A stretch of 64,000 nucleotides of DNA from Nitrosospira sp. (GCA_013821425.1 JACDGV010000007.1:1-64000), one strand, 5' to 3'; positions 34,780 to 46,107 are shown, counted from the first letter of the stretch. Numbers and translations are program-made. The notes: generated from the sequence alone by a model not told the origin.

Positions 34780-35787
34780 ATGCCTCAAGTGACCGGACTC
34801 CCGATCAAGAAAATTGCCGTCTTCAGAGCACTAAAGTTGGGTGACTTCCTGTTGTTTACCCCGGCATTGAAAGCCATTCGGCGGGCTTTTCCACACACGA
34901 CCATCGATTATATCGGTCTACCCTGGAATAAAGAGCTTGCAAAGCGCTACAATCATTACATTGATAATTTTGTCGAATTCCCCGGTTTTCCGGGGCTGCC
35001 GGAAAACACGTTCAGGGCCGAAGCAGTAACAGCCTTTTTAGCCGGCATGCAGCAGCGAAAATACGACCTGGTCTTGCAGATGCACGGCAAAGGCACGGTG
35101 TCTAATATCCTCGTCCCCCTTTTTGGAGCCAGGATAGTGGCTGGATTTGCCAGCGAGGAAGGATACTGGCCTAATCGTGAGTTCTTCCTGTCATACCCCT
35201 CCCGCCAGCCTGAGCTGCTAAAAGCCCTTGATTTACTGAAATTTCTCGGTATGATCAAATTGGATACCGCCATGGAGTTTCCATTATTCGAGACGGACTA
35301 TAAAAAACTACAGGCATTAAAAACATATCTGTCAATCAGAGGCGCGCCTTATGCCTGCCTGCATCCTGGTGCCATTTCCGCGATACCATGGCCAGCCAGG
35401 CATTTCGCGGCAGTTGCGGATAGTTGTATAGGGATGGGATTGAAAGTCCTCTTGACGGGTACCGCTGGGGAAAAGCCGCTAACGCAGGCGGTCATGCAAA
35501 ATATGAAAGGTGAGGCAATCGATCTGGCGGGTAAAACCGATATCGGAACGCTTGCAGCTCTGTTAAAAGATAGCCTAGCGGTTATTTCCAATGACACGGG
35601 TGTTGCACATTTGGCGGTAGCGGTTGACGCGCCAAGTGTGACCGTCTTTACGACAGCCGATCCACTGATTTGGGGCCCGCTTGATCAAGTTCGGCACCGG
35701 GTTGTGGCGGGAACTGCTGTTGAGACACCAGAGGCAACCATCCGGGCGGCCAAAGCAGTAATAGAAAATGAAAGGAGCAACCAATAA
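34780..35787 (+). CDS. Glycosyltransferase family 9 (heptosyltransferase-like)
   Basis: The 335-residue protein has [19 protein letters not shown] (about 14-32) and [23 protein letters not shown], the two GT9 hallmarks. The acceptor is unknown. Its stop TAA (35785-35787) overlaps the apparent ATA start of the next gene, an ATAA version of the usual ATGA overlap, and its last codons contain that gene's AAAGGAG ribosome site. Confidence 0.9.
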   Translation: MPQVTGLPIKKIAVFRALKLGDFLLFTPALKAIRRAFPHTTIDYIGLPWNKELAKRYNHYIDNFVEFPGFPGLPENTFRAEAVTAFLAGMQQRKYDLVLQMHGKGTVSNILVPLFGARIVAGFASEEGYWPNREFFLSYPSRQPELLKALDLLKFLGMIKLDTAMEFPLFETDYKKLQALKTYLSIRGAPYACLHPGAISAIPWPARHFAAVADSCIGMGLKVLLTGTAGEKPLTQAVMQNMKGEAIDLAGKTDIGTLAALLKDSLAVISNDTGVAHLAVAVDAPSVTVFTTADPLIWGPLDQVRHRVVAGTAVETPEATIRAAKAVIENERSNQ

Positions 35788-36737
35788 AACAAAGAAAACT
35801 GCGGGTTCTTACCTGGCATATTCACGGCAATTATCTTTACTACCTCACGCGAGCACCTTTTGAATTTTATTTACCAAAAGGAGAGGGTGAAGGTTATGGT
35901 GGCTGCACGCCCGGTTTTGACTGGGGGGATGATGTGCACGATGTTCCAGCCGGGCAGGTGAAAGATCTGGATTTTGATCTTATATTGTTTCAGCATCGCA
36001 AAAATTATGAAGTTGACCAGTACGATATATTATCCGACACCCAGCGCCGGCGACCGAAAATATATCTCGAACACGACCCGCCGCAAGAACACCCGACCAA
36101 TACCAGGCACTGGGTGAACGACCCCTCCATGCTGCTGGTTCACGTTACCGATTTTAATCGACTGATGTGGGATAACCGGCGGACACCGGCGACAGTCATC
36201 GACCATGGGGTAATAGTACGGGAAGACGTGGCTTATACCGGCGAGTATCCAAAAGGCATAGTCGTGGTAAATAACATGCGGAAACGCGGCCGCCGGTTAG
36301 GCCTGGATGTGTTCGAGAAGATCCGTGAACAAATCCCCCTGGATCTCGTAGGGATGGGAGCAACCGAACTCGGTGGCCTGGGGGAAGTGCCTCACGACGA
36401 GCTGCCGGCTTTTGAAGCGAAATACCGCTTCTTCTTTAATCCGATTCGCTATACGAGCCTCGGTCTATCGGTCTGCGAAGCGATGATGACGGGATTGCCG
36501 GTGGTGGGGCTTGCTACGACCGAGATGGTGACAACAGTAAAAAACGGCAAGACGGGGTACGTTGAAACCGATGTGGACAAATTAATAGAGCGCATGCGCT
36601 ACCTGATCGATCATCCCGAACACGCGAAGGAACTGGGTCAAAACGCGAGGGAGTATGCGAACCGGAGGTTTAATATAAAGAGATTCATGAGTGACTGGCA
36701 ACGCATCGTCAGCGGCTTTGTCGAGAACGCCCGCTAA
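35784..36737 (+). CDS. Glycosyltransferase, GT-B fold, with apparent ATA start
   Basis: The C-terminal two thirds has a GT1/GT4-like donor site: [28 protein letters not shown] near residues 215-245, then [15 protein letters not shown]. The frame is open back to a TGA at 35769 and the N-terminal sequence [20 protein letters not shown] reads as real protein. No ATG, GTG or TTG exists in that part; the first GTG is 35934, which would remove about 50 residues. The codon ATA 35784 lies six bases after AAAGGAG and overlaps the upstream stop, so I place the start there (317 residues). It could be a rare start, or an ATG damaged by one base change. Confidence 0.75.
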   Translation: MKQRKLRVLTWHIHGNYLYYLTRAPFEFYLPKGEGEGYGGCTPGFDWGDDVHDVPAGQVKDLDFDLILFQHRKNYEVDQYDILSDTQRRRPKIYLEHDPPQEHPTNTRHWVNDPSMLLVHVTDFNRLMWDNRRTPATVIDHGVIVREDVAYTGEYPKGIVVVNNMRKRGRRLGLDVFEKIREQIPLDLVGMGATELGGLGEVPHDELPAFEAKYRFFFNPIRYTSLGLSVCEAMMTGLPVVGLATTEMVTTVKNGKTGYVETDVDKLIERMRYLIDHPEHAKELGQNAREYANRRFNIKRFMSDWQRIVSGFVENAR

Positions 36738-37915
36738 GCTTGAGGAGACAGTAATTCCGAGGCCAACTCAAGTATCTCCGCAACCGGGATGCTATCAACA
36801 AACGAATACGGATGGTCGCACTCCGGCACTACCGGTTGAAATGGCCAGGGTGAAACAGGTTTAACGCCGCATTGGGGGCATTCCAGTTGCCAACTTATCG
36901 CGACTCGATGACTGTTCCGGCTAAGCGGACCCCAGTTGAGCACATTGGGAGCCCAGAAAATACCGACCGTAAGCGCCCCCACCGCTCGCGCCAGATGAAG
37001 TGGTCCCGTGTCATTGCTGATGACCAGTGAACTTTTCCGTAAGAGAGCGGCAAAGCCGCCAAGCGCAAGCGAAGTGCAAGGAATGGCCGTCTGCTTCATT
37101 GCCTGCATGACGTTTGTCACGATCTCGTCTTCGTTTGGCGTACCCGTCAGCACAATTGCGTATCCCTTTTCGATAAGGCTGTCAGCTATATCGGCAAATT
37201 TTACCGCTGACCATCTCCGCCGGATGTCATCAGCGCCAGCATGAATCACGACATAGGGCCTGCCCTTCATGATCTCTCTAACGGGGGCAGTTTCCTGCTC
37301 GTCTGCCTTTGTCACCTCGATAGAAGGTTCGAGAATGGTAGTACGAGCTCCTATCAGAGCGGCAATTTCCAGACAGCGCAGAACCTCACTCTGGTAATGC
37401 ACATACGGAATAAAGCGATCGATAGGTTCGGCGCCCTGGTTGCGCATCCCTACCGTAAGGCCGGCGCCCAGCTTATTGATAAAAGGATTGGCCGCTTTAC
37501 CGTCGCCTTGCATATGAATAGCGATGGCGAACTTTTCAGCCTGCATTTCTTTGTAAAACAACTCAACTTCGCCTGATCCAGAACCGGAACGAGTGTCGTT
37601 GACCTGGCCTTTTGTTTCTACCGCATCGTTGACGCCCGCAAGTACTGGAAGGGTAATTACACGATCGACCACCGAGGGCCGCGTAGACAGGAATTCCTTT
37701 GCCCAAGGCTTGGCGAGCAGCACCAACTCCGCGCTCGGGTAGCTTTTCTTTATGGCCCCCAACGCTGGCAAGGTCACAATAAAATCGCCCAGTGCCTTTG
37801 CATGGAGAACGGCAATTTTACGTGGAGCGCCAGTCGGGTAAGCTGTTACCAAAATTTCGCAACCGCGCCGCCGCTTTCGTCGTCCCCGGTGATGATATGT
37901 TCCCCGGCGAGCCAA
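36734..37915 (-). CDS. Glycosyltransferase family 9 (heptosyltransferase-like)
   Basis: This third GT9 gene reads toward the cluster and overlaps the end of the previous gene by four bases. It has VLHAKALGDFIVTLPALGAI and VISNDTGPLHLARAVGALTVGIF. An extra Cys/His set near the C-terminus (ECPQCG and ECDHPY) could bind metal. The start is uncertain: the frame opens with a TTG at 37915 giving an Arg-rich lead of about 20 residues, while the core begins around residue 30. About 372-393 residues. Confidence 0.85.
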   Translation of the reverse strand: MARRGTYHHRGRRKRRRGCEILVTAYPTGAPRKIAVLHAKALGDFIVTLPALGAIKKSYPSAELVLLAKPWAKEFLSTRPSVVDRVITLPVLAGVNDAVETKGQVNDTRSGSGSGEVELFYKEMQAEKFAIAIHMQGDGKAANPFINKLGAGLTVGMRNQGAEPIDRFIPYVHYQSEVLRCLEIAALIGARTTILEPSIEVTKADEQETAPVREIMKGRPYVVIHAGADDIRRRWSAVKFADIADSLIEKGYAIVLTGTPNEDEIVTNVMQAMKQTAIPCTSLALGGFAALLRKSSLVISNDTGPLHLARAVGALTVGIFWAPNVLNWGPLSRNSHRVAISWQLECPQCGVKPVSPWPFQPVVPECDHPYSFVDSIPVAEILELASELLSPQA

Positions 37916-38013
37916 CCGCGGGGTTCCGCTTTCCGCTCGCCGGGGTTCAACAGCGGACTTGTTCGGTTGCTATCTAGGACGAGAAGCTCATCCTGCAAAA
38001 AGACGCACATACA

Positions 38014-38208
38014 TTATGCAATCTGACCAATAGCCTTGCTGACGTCCGCTGGAGTTTCAAAGCTTTCGTCGGATAGCTGCTGAAGCGTTTGCATTATGTT
38101 GTCATCGGCTCCTTTCGATTTGGCATGGCCCACAATTTCGTCTTTTTTCGCCGGGCAATTCATACCGGATAAAAACTTTTGCACTTGAATCGGGTTGGCT
38201 GTTGCCAT
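38014..38208 (-). CDS. DUF2795 domain-containing small protein
   Basis: The 64-residue acidic protein fits DUF2795: 'NPIQVQKFLSGMNCPAKKDEIV' followed by a helical half with DNIMQTLQQLSDESFETPADV. Function is unknown. The ribosome site AAAGGAGGAG is very strong, hinting at high expression. It stands alone. Confidence 0.85.
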   Translation of the reverse strand: MATANPIQVQKFLSGMNCPAKKDEIVGHAKSKGADDNIMQTLQQLSDESFETPADVSKAIGQIA

Positions 38209-38461
38209 AACTCCTCCTTTATTCCGTCGATAGTATGAAGGTCAATAGGGAACTTGGACTAAGGAAGCCCTGAAGTTTCAGCCCCGCACGAAGGTTTCCC
38301 TCTCGATATTAGAATAGACCACTTACTAGCTGGGCGCAATGCAACTGCCGCTAATGGGCTTCAGCATAGGTATATATTGAGATGGAAGTCGACGACTGAT
38401 TATCCTTTCACATTTAGAGACGTACTGTCTCTGGTTGGCTTCCAAAGCTGCACGTCGGGCA

Positions 38462-38830
38462 TTACCAGTGGCGCTTTGCGCGATTCCAGCGGTACAGTGC
38501 CCGGGCAAAGACGTTATAGACCAGACGGGTCAGCTGCTGGATGATGGGCAACTGCACCAGTTTCGCGAGCCAACGCTGGCCGGGCGTTTGGGACCAGAGG
38601 CGTGCGAAGGCGTCCGCGCCAACATCCAGCCGGCCATCCTCGGTTTTTACATGCAGCCGTTCCCGCACTTGCTCCAATGGAACCCCCACCTCTTCTGCTG
38701 CTTCCGGGTGGGTGTGCACATCGATCCATTCGACGTCCTTGCCACCGCAGGCCTCCATGCGGCGGCGCTGATCCTTGATTCCCGCATTGCACACCGGGCA
38801 GGCGCTGTTGTAGTAGACCTTGCTGTGCAT
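38462..38830 (-). CDS. DCC-family (DUF393) thiol-disulfide oxidoreductase-like protein
   Basis: The 122-residue protein starts with VYYNSACPVCNAGI, the CxxC motif that names the DCC family, and has EWIDVHTHPEAAEEVGV and a C-terminal basic helix with ARALYRWNR. Such proteins are predicted redox-active thioredoxin-like proteins with little experimental data. It is a single gene with no evident partner. Confidence 0.88.
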   Translation of the reverse strand: MHSKVYYNSACPVCNAGIKDQRRRMEACGGKDVEWIDVHTHPEAAEEVGVPLEQVRERLHVKTEDGRLDVGADAFARLWSQTPGQRWLAKLVQLPIIQQLTRLVYNVFARALYRWNRAKRHW

Positions 38831-39284
38831 ATTAAGCCGTGCCTATTGCTGCTTGCCGACGCCTGGATTCAGCGGCGTGACGGCTTGATGCAACCCGTTC
38901 CAGAATAAACATTGCCGCTTGCGATCAAGAGCAACTGACAGAAATTGGGGCGCTCGTCTTACCACCAAGTGACAGAGCCTTTCAAAAACAAGTAAAAATG
39001 ATGGGAATTGTCCATTCAACGATAGTAAGCCTTTTCAGAGGGACCGTGTAACCATAGTGATTTAGTGTACGGAACAAGAAACCTCCTTGTCCTTTGAAAG
39101 CAGACAAGCCTGCCTGAAGCACATTCAGGAAAAAACGTGTCCGAAATTGTCGCGCCAGGCATGAACAATCTTCTCCTATTAGCCTTACGATAATAGCTAT
39201 AGCATTTCGTTGCTTTTTGAAAGTCCCTGGTTCTGCCGAAGCACCTTCATGAATCTGGACATTTCCCTCCCCGGCCATGGAAGT
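38831..39284. other. Intergenic region with no recognised feature
   Basis: About 450 bases. A minus frame (38982-39278) is open for 98 codons but resembles nothing and lacks a ribosome site. No strong hairpin or promoter seen. Confidence 0.4.
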
Positions 39285-39617
39285 TTAGGCATGCCTTGGG
39301 GCGAACATGATAATGGCCATACCTGCCAGCGCCACCAGGGAACCGGTCACATCCCAAACCGTGGGCCTGATGCCTTGTACAGCCCATAGCCAGAATACTG
39401 CGACAAAAACATAGACCCCTCCATATGCGGCGTAGGTCCGGCCTGCGGCGGTGGGATGAAGCGTGAGTAGCCATGCAAATAATGCGAGGCTGGCGGCTGC
39501 AGGTAAAAGGAGCCATGCATTCCCACCCTGTTTGAGCCAGAGGTAAGGCAGATAGCAACCCACTATTTCGGCAAGGGCCGTGACCAGGAAGAGAAAAAAA
39601 GTTTTCAGCTCGAACAT
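39285..39617 (-). CDS. YnfA family (UPF0060) small membrane protein
   Basis: The 110-residue protein has four predicted membrane helices and the family pattern [20 protein letters not shown], then [20 protein letters not shown]. YnfA is related to small multidrug resistance transporters, and reports for enterobacterial YnfA suggest efflux of some cations. It lies 276 bases downstream of the START-domain gene on the same strand. Confidence 0.93.
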   Translation of the reverse strand: MFELKTFFLFLVTALAEIVGCYLPYLWLKQGGNAWLLLPAAASLALFAWLLTLHPTAAGRTYAAYGGVYVFVAVFWLWAVQGIRPTVWDVTGSLVALAGMAIIMFAPRHA

Positions 39618-39893
39618 GATCAGTCCTGGTTATCTCACCCCATTTACAGGTATCGAATAACACTCGCCATATTTTGCGCTCTTTAGCAAGGACCAATAAT
39701 ACAGACTTTGAAAAGGCAATCTGTACATAAGCGTTTTTTGTGCAATGGCGCACCAACAAAATCAGTCGCGAACTCTTCAATTTACGGCTTTTAAGGCGGC
39801 TTTGCGATCGTTCAATCGTCCGCAAGACGATTCGCGCTAGCGGGGTTTCGAACATTTTCCCGATTTGGGCACCGTCGCGCAAATCCTGCTTTT

Positions 39894-40532
39894 TTACCGC
39901 TCCCCGGACTTCTCAATTGCGCGCTTCATCACAGCCTTGAAAAGTTTGGGTATCGCAATCGTATTCGACATGTTGGTAACAAAGTCGGGGATCAAACCGC
40001 CGGGATTCGTCAGCAATGTGTAGGTGAGCCGCGTACGCTCTCCACCGTCTAGCGGCTCCGCAAGCCATGAACCTTCGTTGAGCTTGATTCGTACCACTCC
40101 TTCAACCTCGGGGTAGGCCTCTGGACTTACCGCCCACTCGACCTTGAATACGCCGCCATTCGCGGTCGAGCCCGACGTCAGCCGAACCCTGAGCGGGTAG
40201 TCGCGCTCGCTCACAAATGGCGGCGCTAAACGAGCATAAGTTATAACCTCGCTATCGCTCTGGCGACTGAGCACCGTGGACTCTTCCACATACGGCATGA
40301 ACTCGGTGAAATGCCCGAAGTCGCTGACAGCATCGAAAACGGTTTGCGGCGGAGCGGCTACCTCGCCAACCGCCACGATTCTGCGCCCTTGTTCGACGTC
40401 CTTTGTAAAAATAACAAGATCGCTGGTACGATGAGCTTCAGTCCACCCCGTACCAGGGCTTTTCACGTCGAGAGCCTGCACGGATGAGGCGCCAAACACC
40501 ACGAGGACAGCCAGGGCGGTAACGCGACGCAT
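39894..40532 (-). CDS. Exported START/SRPBCC-domain protein
   Basis: The 212-residue protein has a signal peptide (about 20 residues, ending VQA) and a START-like hydrophobic-cavity domain, seen in VFDAVSDFGHFTEFMPYVEES and the FVSERDYPLRVRL strand. It may bind a lipid or other hydrophobic ligand in the periplasm. It is 51 bases after the methyltransferase gene and may be cotranscribed with it and lgt. Confidence 0.82.
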   Translation of the reverse strand: MRRVTALAVLVVFGASSVQALDVKSPGTGWTEAHRTSDLVIFTKDVEQGRRIVAVGEVAAPPQTVFDAVSDFGHFTEFMPYVEESTVLSRQSDSEVITYARLAPPFVSERDYPLRVRLTSGSTANGGVFKVEWAVSPEAYPEVEGVVRIKLNEGSWLAEPLDGGERTRLTYTLLTNPGGLIPDFVTNMSNTIAIPKLFKAVMKRAIEKSGER

Positions 40533-40583
40533 GGAGCTCCCGAAAAGTGCCTTATTGACATGTGGACGCTAAATTAGAGCATT

Positions 40584-41201
40584 CTACTTCCATTCCACCT
40601 GGCGGTCGCCTTTAACCAGGCGGATACTACGAAACCATCCCCCTGCCAATACCGGCTCGTCCCTGGCCATGCCCAGTTCCGGAGCGGCTGCCAGCACCTC
40701 CTCGAACACCACGTCCAGTCTTGTAACGATATGCTGCGACACCAAATTCAACATCCGCCTGAACCATGCCGTCTCGCCTGGCTTGAGAAACTTGTCGAGT
40801 ATCAGCACGCTTCCACCCGGCCTCAGTACGCGCGCGGTTTCCCGGAGGCACGCGCGCGCATCCGGCACGATCGCGAGAATCAGATGAAGCACCACGTGGT
40901 CGAAAGAGGCATCGGCAAAGGGCAGGGACATGCTATCGCCACGGACAAGATTCAGGGAAAGATTTCCAGTACGGGGCTTTACCCGGTCAAGCATCGCGGC
41001 GGTAAGATCGAGTCCGGTATAGCGATGCTCCGGCGGAAGATGAGGGAGGTCAAGGCCGGTGCCGATCCCGCTGATGAGGATATCGAGTTCGCCCTGCTGC
41101 GGCAATTGCCCGAGACTTGCCGCGCGCAGGCCGGTGCCCGCGGCCGCGAGCAAGGTGTCGTAAAGCGGGGCGATGACGGTGTAAGAGCGGCGCAGAGACA
41201 T
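40584..41201 (-). CDS. Class I SAM-dependent methyltransferase
   Basis: The 205-residue protein has the SAM-binding ISGIGTGLDL motif (about 43-52), the acidic loop at YTGLDLTAAMLDRV, and MSLPFADASFDHVVLH, a typical methyltransf_11 sequence. The substrate is unknown; small phospholipid or quinone methyltransferases look similar. It begins 11 bases after the end of lgt. Confidence 0.85.
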   Translation of the reverse strand: MSLRRSYTVIAPLYDTLLAAAGTGLRAASLGQLPQQGELDILISGIGTGLDLPHLPPEHRYTGLDLTAAMLDRVKPRTGNLSLNLVRGDSMSLPFADASFDHVVLHLILAIVPDARACLRETARVLRPGGSVLILDKFLKPGETAWFRRMLNLVSQHIVTRLDVVFEEVLAAAPELGMARDEPVLAGGWFRSIRLVKGDRQVEWK

Positions 41202-41212
41202 GAGAAAGAGTT

Positions 41213-42070
41213 CTACTTCCTATTCCGCTTCGCGGCTGTGACCGATCTGGCCGGCTTATCCGGTTTCCCCGTTTGAGATGGCGGAGGAGCAGGCGTGCGG
41301 TAAACCCAGGCCATCATGATTACCCCCGCCACAATCATCGGCAGCGATAGCCACTGGCCCATGCTGATACCCAATGTCATCACGCCCATGAAGCCATCAT
41401 CCGGTTCGCGGAAAAATTCGGCAGTGGAGCGGAATACGCCATAGCCGATGAGGAACATCCCCGAGACCGCACCGACCGGTCTCGGCTTTGCCGAGTAAAT
41501 CCATACCAACGCGAAAAAAGCCAGTCCTTCCAGTGCAAACTCATAGAGCTGGGAAGGATGGCGCGGGAGGCCGTCCACATGGGGAAAGACCATGCCCCAG
41601 GGCACATCGGTGGGACGTCCCCATAACTCGGCATTTATAAAATTACCAATGCGGCCGGCGCCCAGCCCCAAAGGCACCAGCGGCGCAATGAAGTCCGTTA
41701 CGGCCAGCCATGGGAGTTTATATTTCCGGGCCAGCAGCGCCATGGCGGTTATTACGCCGAGAAAACCGCCATGGAAGGACATTCCACCCTGCCATACGGA
41801 AAGGATTTCCAGCGGATGCTGGAGGTAATAGCCAAACTGATAAAATAGCACGTGGCCCAGACGGCCACCCAATACCACTCCCAGTACGCCGTAAAATAGC
41901 ATGTCATCCAGCATAGCGTGGGTGAACGCCCCACCCGGATTACGCTTGATGCGGTAGCGGCCCAGCAGTATGAACAGCGCAAATGCCAGGAGATACATGA
42001 GCCCGTACCAGCGGACGGCAAGAGGGCCAATATAGATGGCAACCGGGTCGAACTGCGGGTGAACGAGCAT
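41213..42070 (-). CDS. lgt: Prolipoprotein diacylglyceryl transferase
   Basis: Lgt moves diacylglycerol from phosphatidylglycerol to the lipobox cysteine of lipoproteins. The 285-residue, multi-helix protein has [14 protein letters not shown] with the essential His and the Lgt signature [19 protein letters not shown] short Lys/Pro-rich tail follows the last helix. Being upstream of a methyltransferase and a START protein, it may head a small membrane-related operon. Confidence 0.96.
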   Translation of the reverse strand: MLVHPQFDPVAIYIGPLAVRWYGLMYLLAFALFILLGRYRIKRNPGGAFTHAMLDDMLFYGVLGVVLGGRLGHVLFYQFGYYLQHPLEILSVWQGGMSFHGGFLGVITAMALLARKYKLPWLAVTDFIAPLVPLGLGAGRIGNFINAELWGRPTDVPWGMVFPHVDGLPRHPSQLYEFALEGLAFFALVWIYSAKPRPVGAVSGMFLIGYGVFRSTAEFFREPDDGFMGVMTLGISMGQWLSLPMIVAGVIMMAWVYRTPAPPPSQTGKPDKPARSVTAAKRNRK

Positions 42071-42263
42071 AGGCTTCTGCTTTTTAGGCTAAAATAGGTG
42101 ATTATACAGCCACTGTTGGCACGTCGAATGGCCGAGAAACATTAATAGGAAAACCGTCCTACCTGGCCTCCCCCCATTTTCCATAGCCGTTTTACCATTC
42201 GCACTTCCAGGTACGCTGCGGATGCTAATGATTAGAGTTTTTCCAACCTTTCAAGGAGCATTT

Positions 42264-43934
42264 ATGTCAGATAATCAACGCAGCCGGGCCATCACGCATG
42301 GGGCGCAGCGTACCCCTAACCGCGCCATGCTGCGCGCGGTAGGTTTTAGCGACAGCGATTTTGACAAACCTATCGTCGGCGTCGCTAATGGCTTTTCCAC
42401 CATCACACCTTGCAACAAGGGATTGAATGAGTTAGCGGTGAAGGCCGAACAGGCGTTGAAAAAAGCCGGTGCGATGCCGCAGATGTTCGGCACCATCACC
42501 GTTTCCGACGGTATCTCCATGGGAACGGAAGGCATGAAATATTCGCTGGTTTCCCGCGAGGTGATTGCAGACTCCATAGAGACGGCGGTGCAGGCCGAAA
42601 GCATGGATGGCGTGATTGCGATCGGGGGCTGCGACAAGAACATGCCCGGCGCGATGATTGCGATGGCACGGATGAATATTCCGGCTATTTTTGAGTACGG
42701 CGGCACCATCAAACCCGGTAATTACCAGGGAAGGGATTTGACCGTCGTCAGCGCTTTCGAAGCGGTCGGGCAATATACGGCGCACAAGATAGACGAAAAG
42801 GAATTGCTTGAAGTGGAGCGGCATGCCTGCCCGGGGGCCGGTTCCTGCGGTGGCATGTTCACCGCCAACAGCATGTCGTCGGCATTCGAAGCGATGGGAA
42901 TGAGCCTGCCTTACTCCTCCACGATGGCCGCGGAAGATGATGAAAAGGCCGATAGCGCCACCCGCTCCGGCGAAGTCCTGGTTGAAGCCATCAAGAGGCA
43001 GCTCCGCCCGCGTGACATTATCACCAGAAAATCCATAGAGAACGCGATTGCCGTAATCATGGCGGTCGGCGGCTCAACCAATGCCGTGCTGCATTTTCTC
43101 GCTATTGCTCATGCGGCGGAGGTGGAGTGGACGATCGACGATTTTGAGCGCATGCGCAAGGTGCCGGTGCTGTGCGACCTGAAACCTTCGGGCCGGTATG
43201 TCGCCACCGATCTGCATAAGGCGGGGGGAATTCCGCAGGTAATGAAGATGCTGCTCGAACACGGGTTGCTGCACGGCGACTGTATAACCATTAGCGGCCA
43301 GACCGTGGCAGAAGTATTGAAGTACGTTCCTCCTGCGCCGCGCCGCGATCAGGATGTAATCCGCCCATGGGAAAATCCGATGTATGCGCAGGGCCATCTC
43401 GCGATACTTAAAGGCAATCTCTCCACAGAGGGCTGCGTGGCGAAGATAACCGGCGTGAAGACACCGAAAATTACAGGCCCGGCGCGGGTATTCGAATCGG
43501 AAGAAACCTGTATGGCGGCCATTCTCGCTCGCCAAATACAGCCTGGTGATGTGGTGGTCATACGCTATGAAGGGCCAAAAGGTGGCCCCGGCATGCGTGA
43601 AATGCTCTCCCCCACCTCCGCGCTCATCGGCGAAGGGCTGGGCGACTCCGTGGCGCTTATCACCGATGGCCGCTTTTCGGGCGGCACTTATGGAATGGTG
43701 GTCGGTCACGTCGCGCCCGAAGCTTTCGTGGGAGGCCTCATAGCGCTGGTGCATGAAGGCGACGCCATTACCATTGATGCCGAACAACGGCTGCTGCAGC
43801 TTAATGTTCCGGCGGAAGAACTGGCGCGGCGAAGCGCAGGATGGACCCCCCCGCAGCCCCGCTACACCCGGGGCGTACTCGCAAAGTATGCCAAACTGGT
43901 TTCGAGCGCCAGCCAGGGAGCGGTAACAGACTAG
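42264..43934 (+). CDS. ilvD: Dihydroxy-acid dehydratase
   Basis: IlvD dehydrates dihydroxy acids in valine, isoleucine and leucine synthesis using an iron-sulfur cluster. The 556-residue protein has the cluster cysteines in [21 protein letters not shown] and [16 protein letters not shown], and the late [19 protein letters not shown] motif. ATG 42264 is five bases after AAGGAG. The DUF255 gene starts 23 bases downstream. Confidence 0.97.
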   Translation: MSDNQRSRAITHGAQRTPNRAMLRAVGFSDSDFDKPIVGVANGFSTITPCNKGLNELAVKAEQALKKAGAMPQMFGTITVSDGISMGTEGMKYSLVSREVIADSIETAVQAESMDGVIAIGGCDKNMPGAMIAMARMNIPAIFEYGGTIKPGNYQGRDLTVVSAFEAVGQYTAHKIDEKELLEVERHACPGAGSCGGMFTANSMSSAFEAMGMSLPYSSTMAAEDDEKADSATRSGEVLVEAIKRQLRPRDIITRKSIENAIAVIMAVGGSTNAVLHFLAIAHAAEVEWTIDDFERMRKVPVLCDLKPSGRYVATDLHKAGGIPQVMKMLLEHGLLHGDCITISGQTVAEVLKYVPPAPRRDQDVIRPWENPMYAQGHLAILKGNLSTEGCVAKITGVKTPKITGPARVFESEETCMAAILARQIQPGDVVVIRYEGPKGGPGMREMLSPTSALIGEGLGDSVALITDGRFSGGTYGMVVGHVAPEAFVGGLIALVHEGDAITIDAEQRLLQLNVPAEELARRSAGWTPPQPRYTRGVLAKYAKLVSSASQGAVTD

Positions 43935-43957
43935 AAGCTACGGAACAGCTCCCAACC

Positions 43958-46090
43958 ATGCCCAATCATCTTGAACGCGAAACCAGTCCTTATCTGCTTC
44001 AGCATGCGGATAACCCTGTGAACTGGTACCCATGGGGAGAGGAGGCGCAAACGCTGGCGCGCGCACAAAACAAGCCAATCCTGCTTTCCATTGGCTACTC
44101 GGCCTGTCACTGGTGCCATGTAATGGCACACGAGTGCTTTGAAGATGCGGAAGTTGCCTCGGCGATGAATCGGCACTTTATCAACATCAAGGTGGATCGC
44201 GAGGAACGACCGGATATCGATCAGATATATCAGACCGCCCTTTACATGCTCACGCGGCGCAATGGCGGATGGCCGCTGACCGTGTTTCTCACGCCCGACC
44301 AGAAGCCTTTTTTCGGGGGTACGTACTTTCCGAAAACGGCGCGGCATGGCCTGCCAGGTTTTCTTGATCTGTTGCCGCGCGTGGCGGAGACCTATCATGT
44401 TCGGGGCGCAGATATCGAGCGGCAGGCCGCCTCACTGCTGAAATCATTCGTCAACATGCTGCCATCGAGGAGTACGGGTGGGCCAGCATTTTCAGAGCAA
44501 CCGCTTGCCCGGGCGCTCGCGGAATTAGAGGACCGCTTCGATTCTGCCAATGGGGGTTTTGGCGATGCGCCAAAGTTCTTCCATCCAACGGAACTGGAAT
44601 TTTGCTTGCGCCGTTACTTTGCCGAAGATAACCACGAAGCCTTGCACATGGCCGCCTTCACCCTGAAAAAGATGGCCGAAGGCGGTGTTTATGACCAGCT
44701 TGGGGGCGGTTTCTGCCGTTACAGCACGGACCCGTTCTGGCGCATACCTCACTTTGAAAAAATGCTCTATGACAACGGGCCGTTGCTGCGGCTCTACGCT
44801 GACGCCTGGCTCACCACCCATGACCCCCTGTTCGAGCAAACGGTGGATGAAACGGCCGGATGGGTGATGCGCGAAATGCAGGGATCCGGGCCACAGGGCA
44901 GCGTCGACGTGCAGACAGGGAACAAAGGCAGCGCTGGCAGACGCACCACGGAAGGCGGCTACTACTCGACACTGGATGCCGATTCCGAAAATGAGGAAGG
45001 CAAATTCTACGTCTGGGACCTCGGTGACGTGGCGCAAATTCTTTCACCGGAAGAATATGCCGTGGTTGCGCCCTATTACGGCCTGTCCGGTAATCCGAAC
45101 TTTGAAGACAAGCACTGGAATCTGGGGATTACGCAGCCGCTTGCAGACGTTGCCTTGCACGTTTGCATCAGCGAGGAAGAAGCGCAGCTAAGACTTGCGT
45201 CGGCGCGGAAAAGACTTTTGAGCAAGCGGGAACTGCGGGTGCATCCGGGACGTGACGAGAAGATCCTCACGAGCTGGAACGGGCTAATGATAAAAGGGAT
45301 GGCGCGCGCGGGTCGCGTATTCGCGCGCGAGGATTGGGTCCGATCGGCTAGCGTCGCGGTGGATTTCATTCGTTCCACTCTTTGGCGAAACAACCGCCTG
45401 CTCGCAACCTATAAGGATGGCAGGTCTCATCTCAATGCCTATCTCGACGATTATGCCTTCCTGCTGGATGGCTTGCTGGAACTGATGCAGGCCGAGTTTC
45501 GCCAGACTGACCTGGATTTCGCCGTTGCACTGGCGGATGTGTTGCTGGAGCAATTCGAAGATACCGGGGAGGGAGGGTTTTTCTTTACCAGCCACGATCA
45601 TGAAAAGCTGATTCATCGTGCCAAGCCCGGCCATGACAGCGCAACCCCTTCAGGCAATGGCGTCGTGGTATCGGGGTTGCAGCGGCTCGGGCATCTTCTC
45701 GGGGAATTCCGTTACTTGCAGGCGGCGGAACGCGCACTGGAATTATTCTATCCGTCCCTGTCCCACTATCCCGGTTCCTGCTGCAGCCTGTTGATAGCGC
45801 TGGAGCAATCGCTCTCTCCACCGCAAATTATAGTCCTGCGCGGACCGGCAGATGCTTTGGCGGAATGGAAGGATGCTTTACGCCGCGCTTCCCCTTGCAG
45901 CCTTGTATTTGCGTTGCCTGCGGAACTTGTTGGGTTGCCGGCAAGTCTGAGTAAACCGGCAGCATTGGATAATACTGTCAACGCCTGGGTTTGCAGCGGG
46001 GAAAAATGCTTACCGGAGATCACCGACCTGCAGGAGTTACTGCGCGTCAGCGAAATTCAAGGTAAGATTAGATTCCCCTTCAATAAATAA
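43958..46090 (+). CDS. DUF255 thioredoxin-fold protein (YyaL/spermatogenesis-associated 20 family)
   Basis: The 710-residue protein has an N-terminal thioredoxin-like domain with SACHWCHVM (CxxC at about 50-53) and a C-terminal alpha/alpha toroid like that of six-hairpin glycosidases; the family opening is [20 protein letters not shown]. Its biological role is not settled. I start it at ATG 43958 because this opening is the conserved N-terminus. It lies between ilvD and a cytochrome c gene and is probably cotranscribed with them. Confidence 0.9.
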   Translation: MPNHLERETSPYLLQHADNPVNWYPWGEEAQTLARAQNKPILLSIGYSACHWCHVMAHECFEDAEVASAMNRHFINIKVDREERPDIDQIYQTALYMLTRRNGGWPLTVFLTPDQKPFFGGTYFPKTARHGLPGFLDLLPRVAETYHVRGADIERQAASLLKSFVNMLPSRSTGGPAFSEQPLARALAELEDRFDSANGGFGDAPKFFHPTELEFCLRRYFAEDNHEALHMAAFTLKKMAEGGVYDQLGGGFCRYSTDPFWRIPHFEKMLYDNGPLLRLYADAWLTTHDPLFEQTVDETAGWVMREMQGSGPQGSVDVQTGNKGSAGRRTTEGGYYSTLDADSENEEGKFYVWDLGDVAQILSPEEYAVVAPYYGLSGNPNFEDKHWNLGITQPLADVALHVCISEEEAQLRLASARKRLLSKRELRVHPGRDEKILTSWNGLMIKGMARAGRVFAREDWVRSASVAVDFIRSTLWRNNRLLATYKDGRSHLNAYLDDYAFLLDGLLELMQAEFRQTDLDFAVALADVLLEQFEDTGEGGFFFTSHDHEKLIHRAKPGHDSATPSGNGVVVSGLQRLGHLLGEFRYLQAAERALELFYPSLSHYPGSCCSLLIALEQSLSPPQIIVLRGPADALAEWKDALRRASPCSLVFALPAELVGLPASLSKPAALDNTVNAWVCSGEKCLPEITDLQELLRVSEIQGKIRFPFNK

Positions 46091-46107
46091 CGGATAAAGG
46101 AGTAAGT

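Noticed and set aside
38982-39278. 98-codon minus-strand frame upstream of ynfA
   Set aside because: Its composition looks random and it lacks a ribosome site; it is not conserved with any family I know.
39247-39882. 211-codon minus-strand frame over ynfA
   Set aside because: It is a shadow frame; the YnfA frame in another phase is clearly the real gene.
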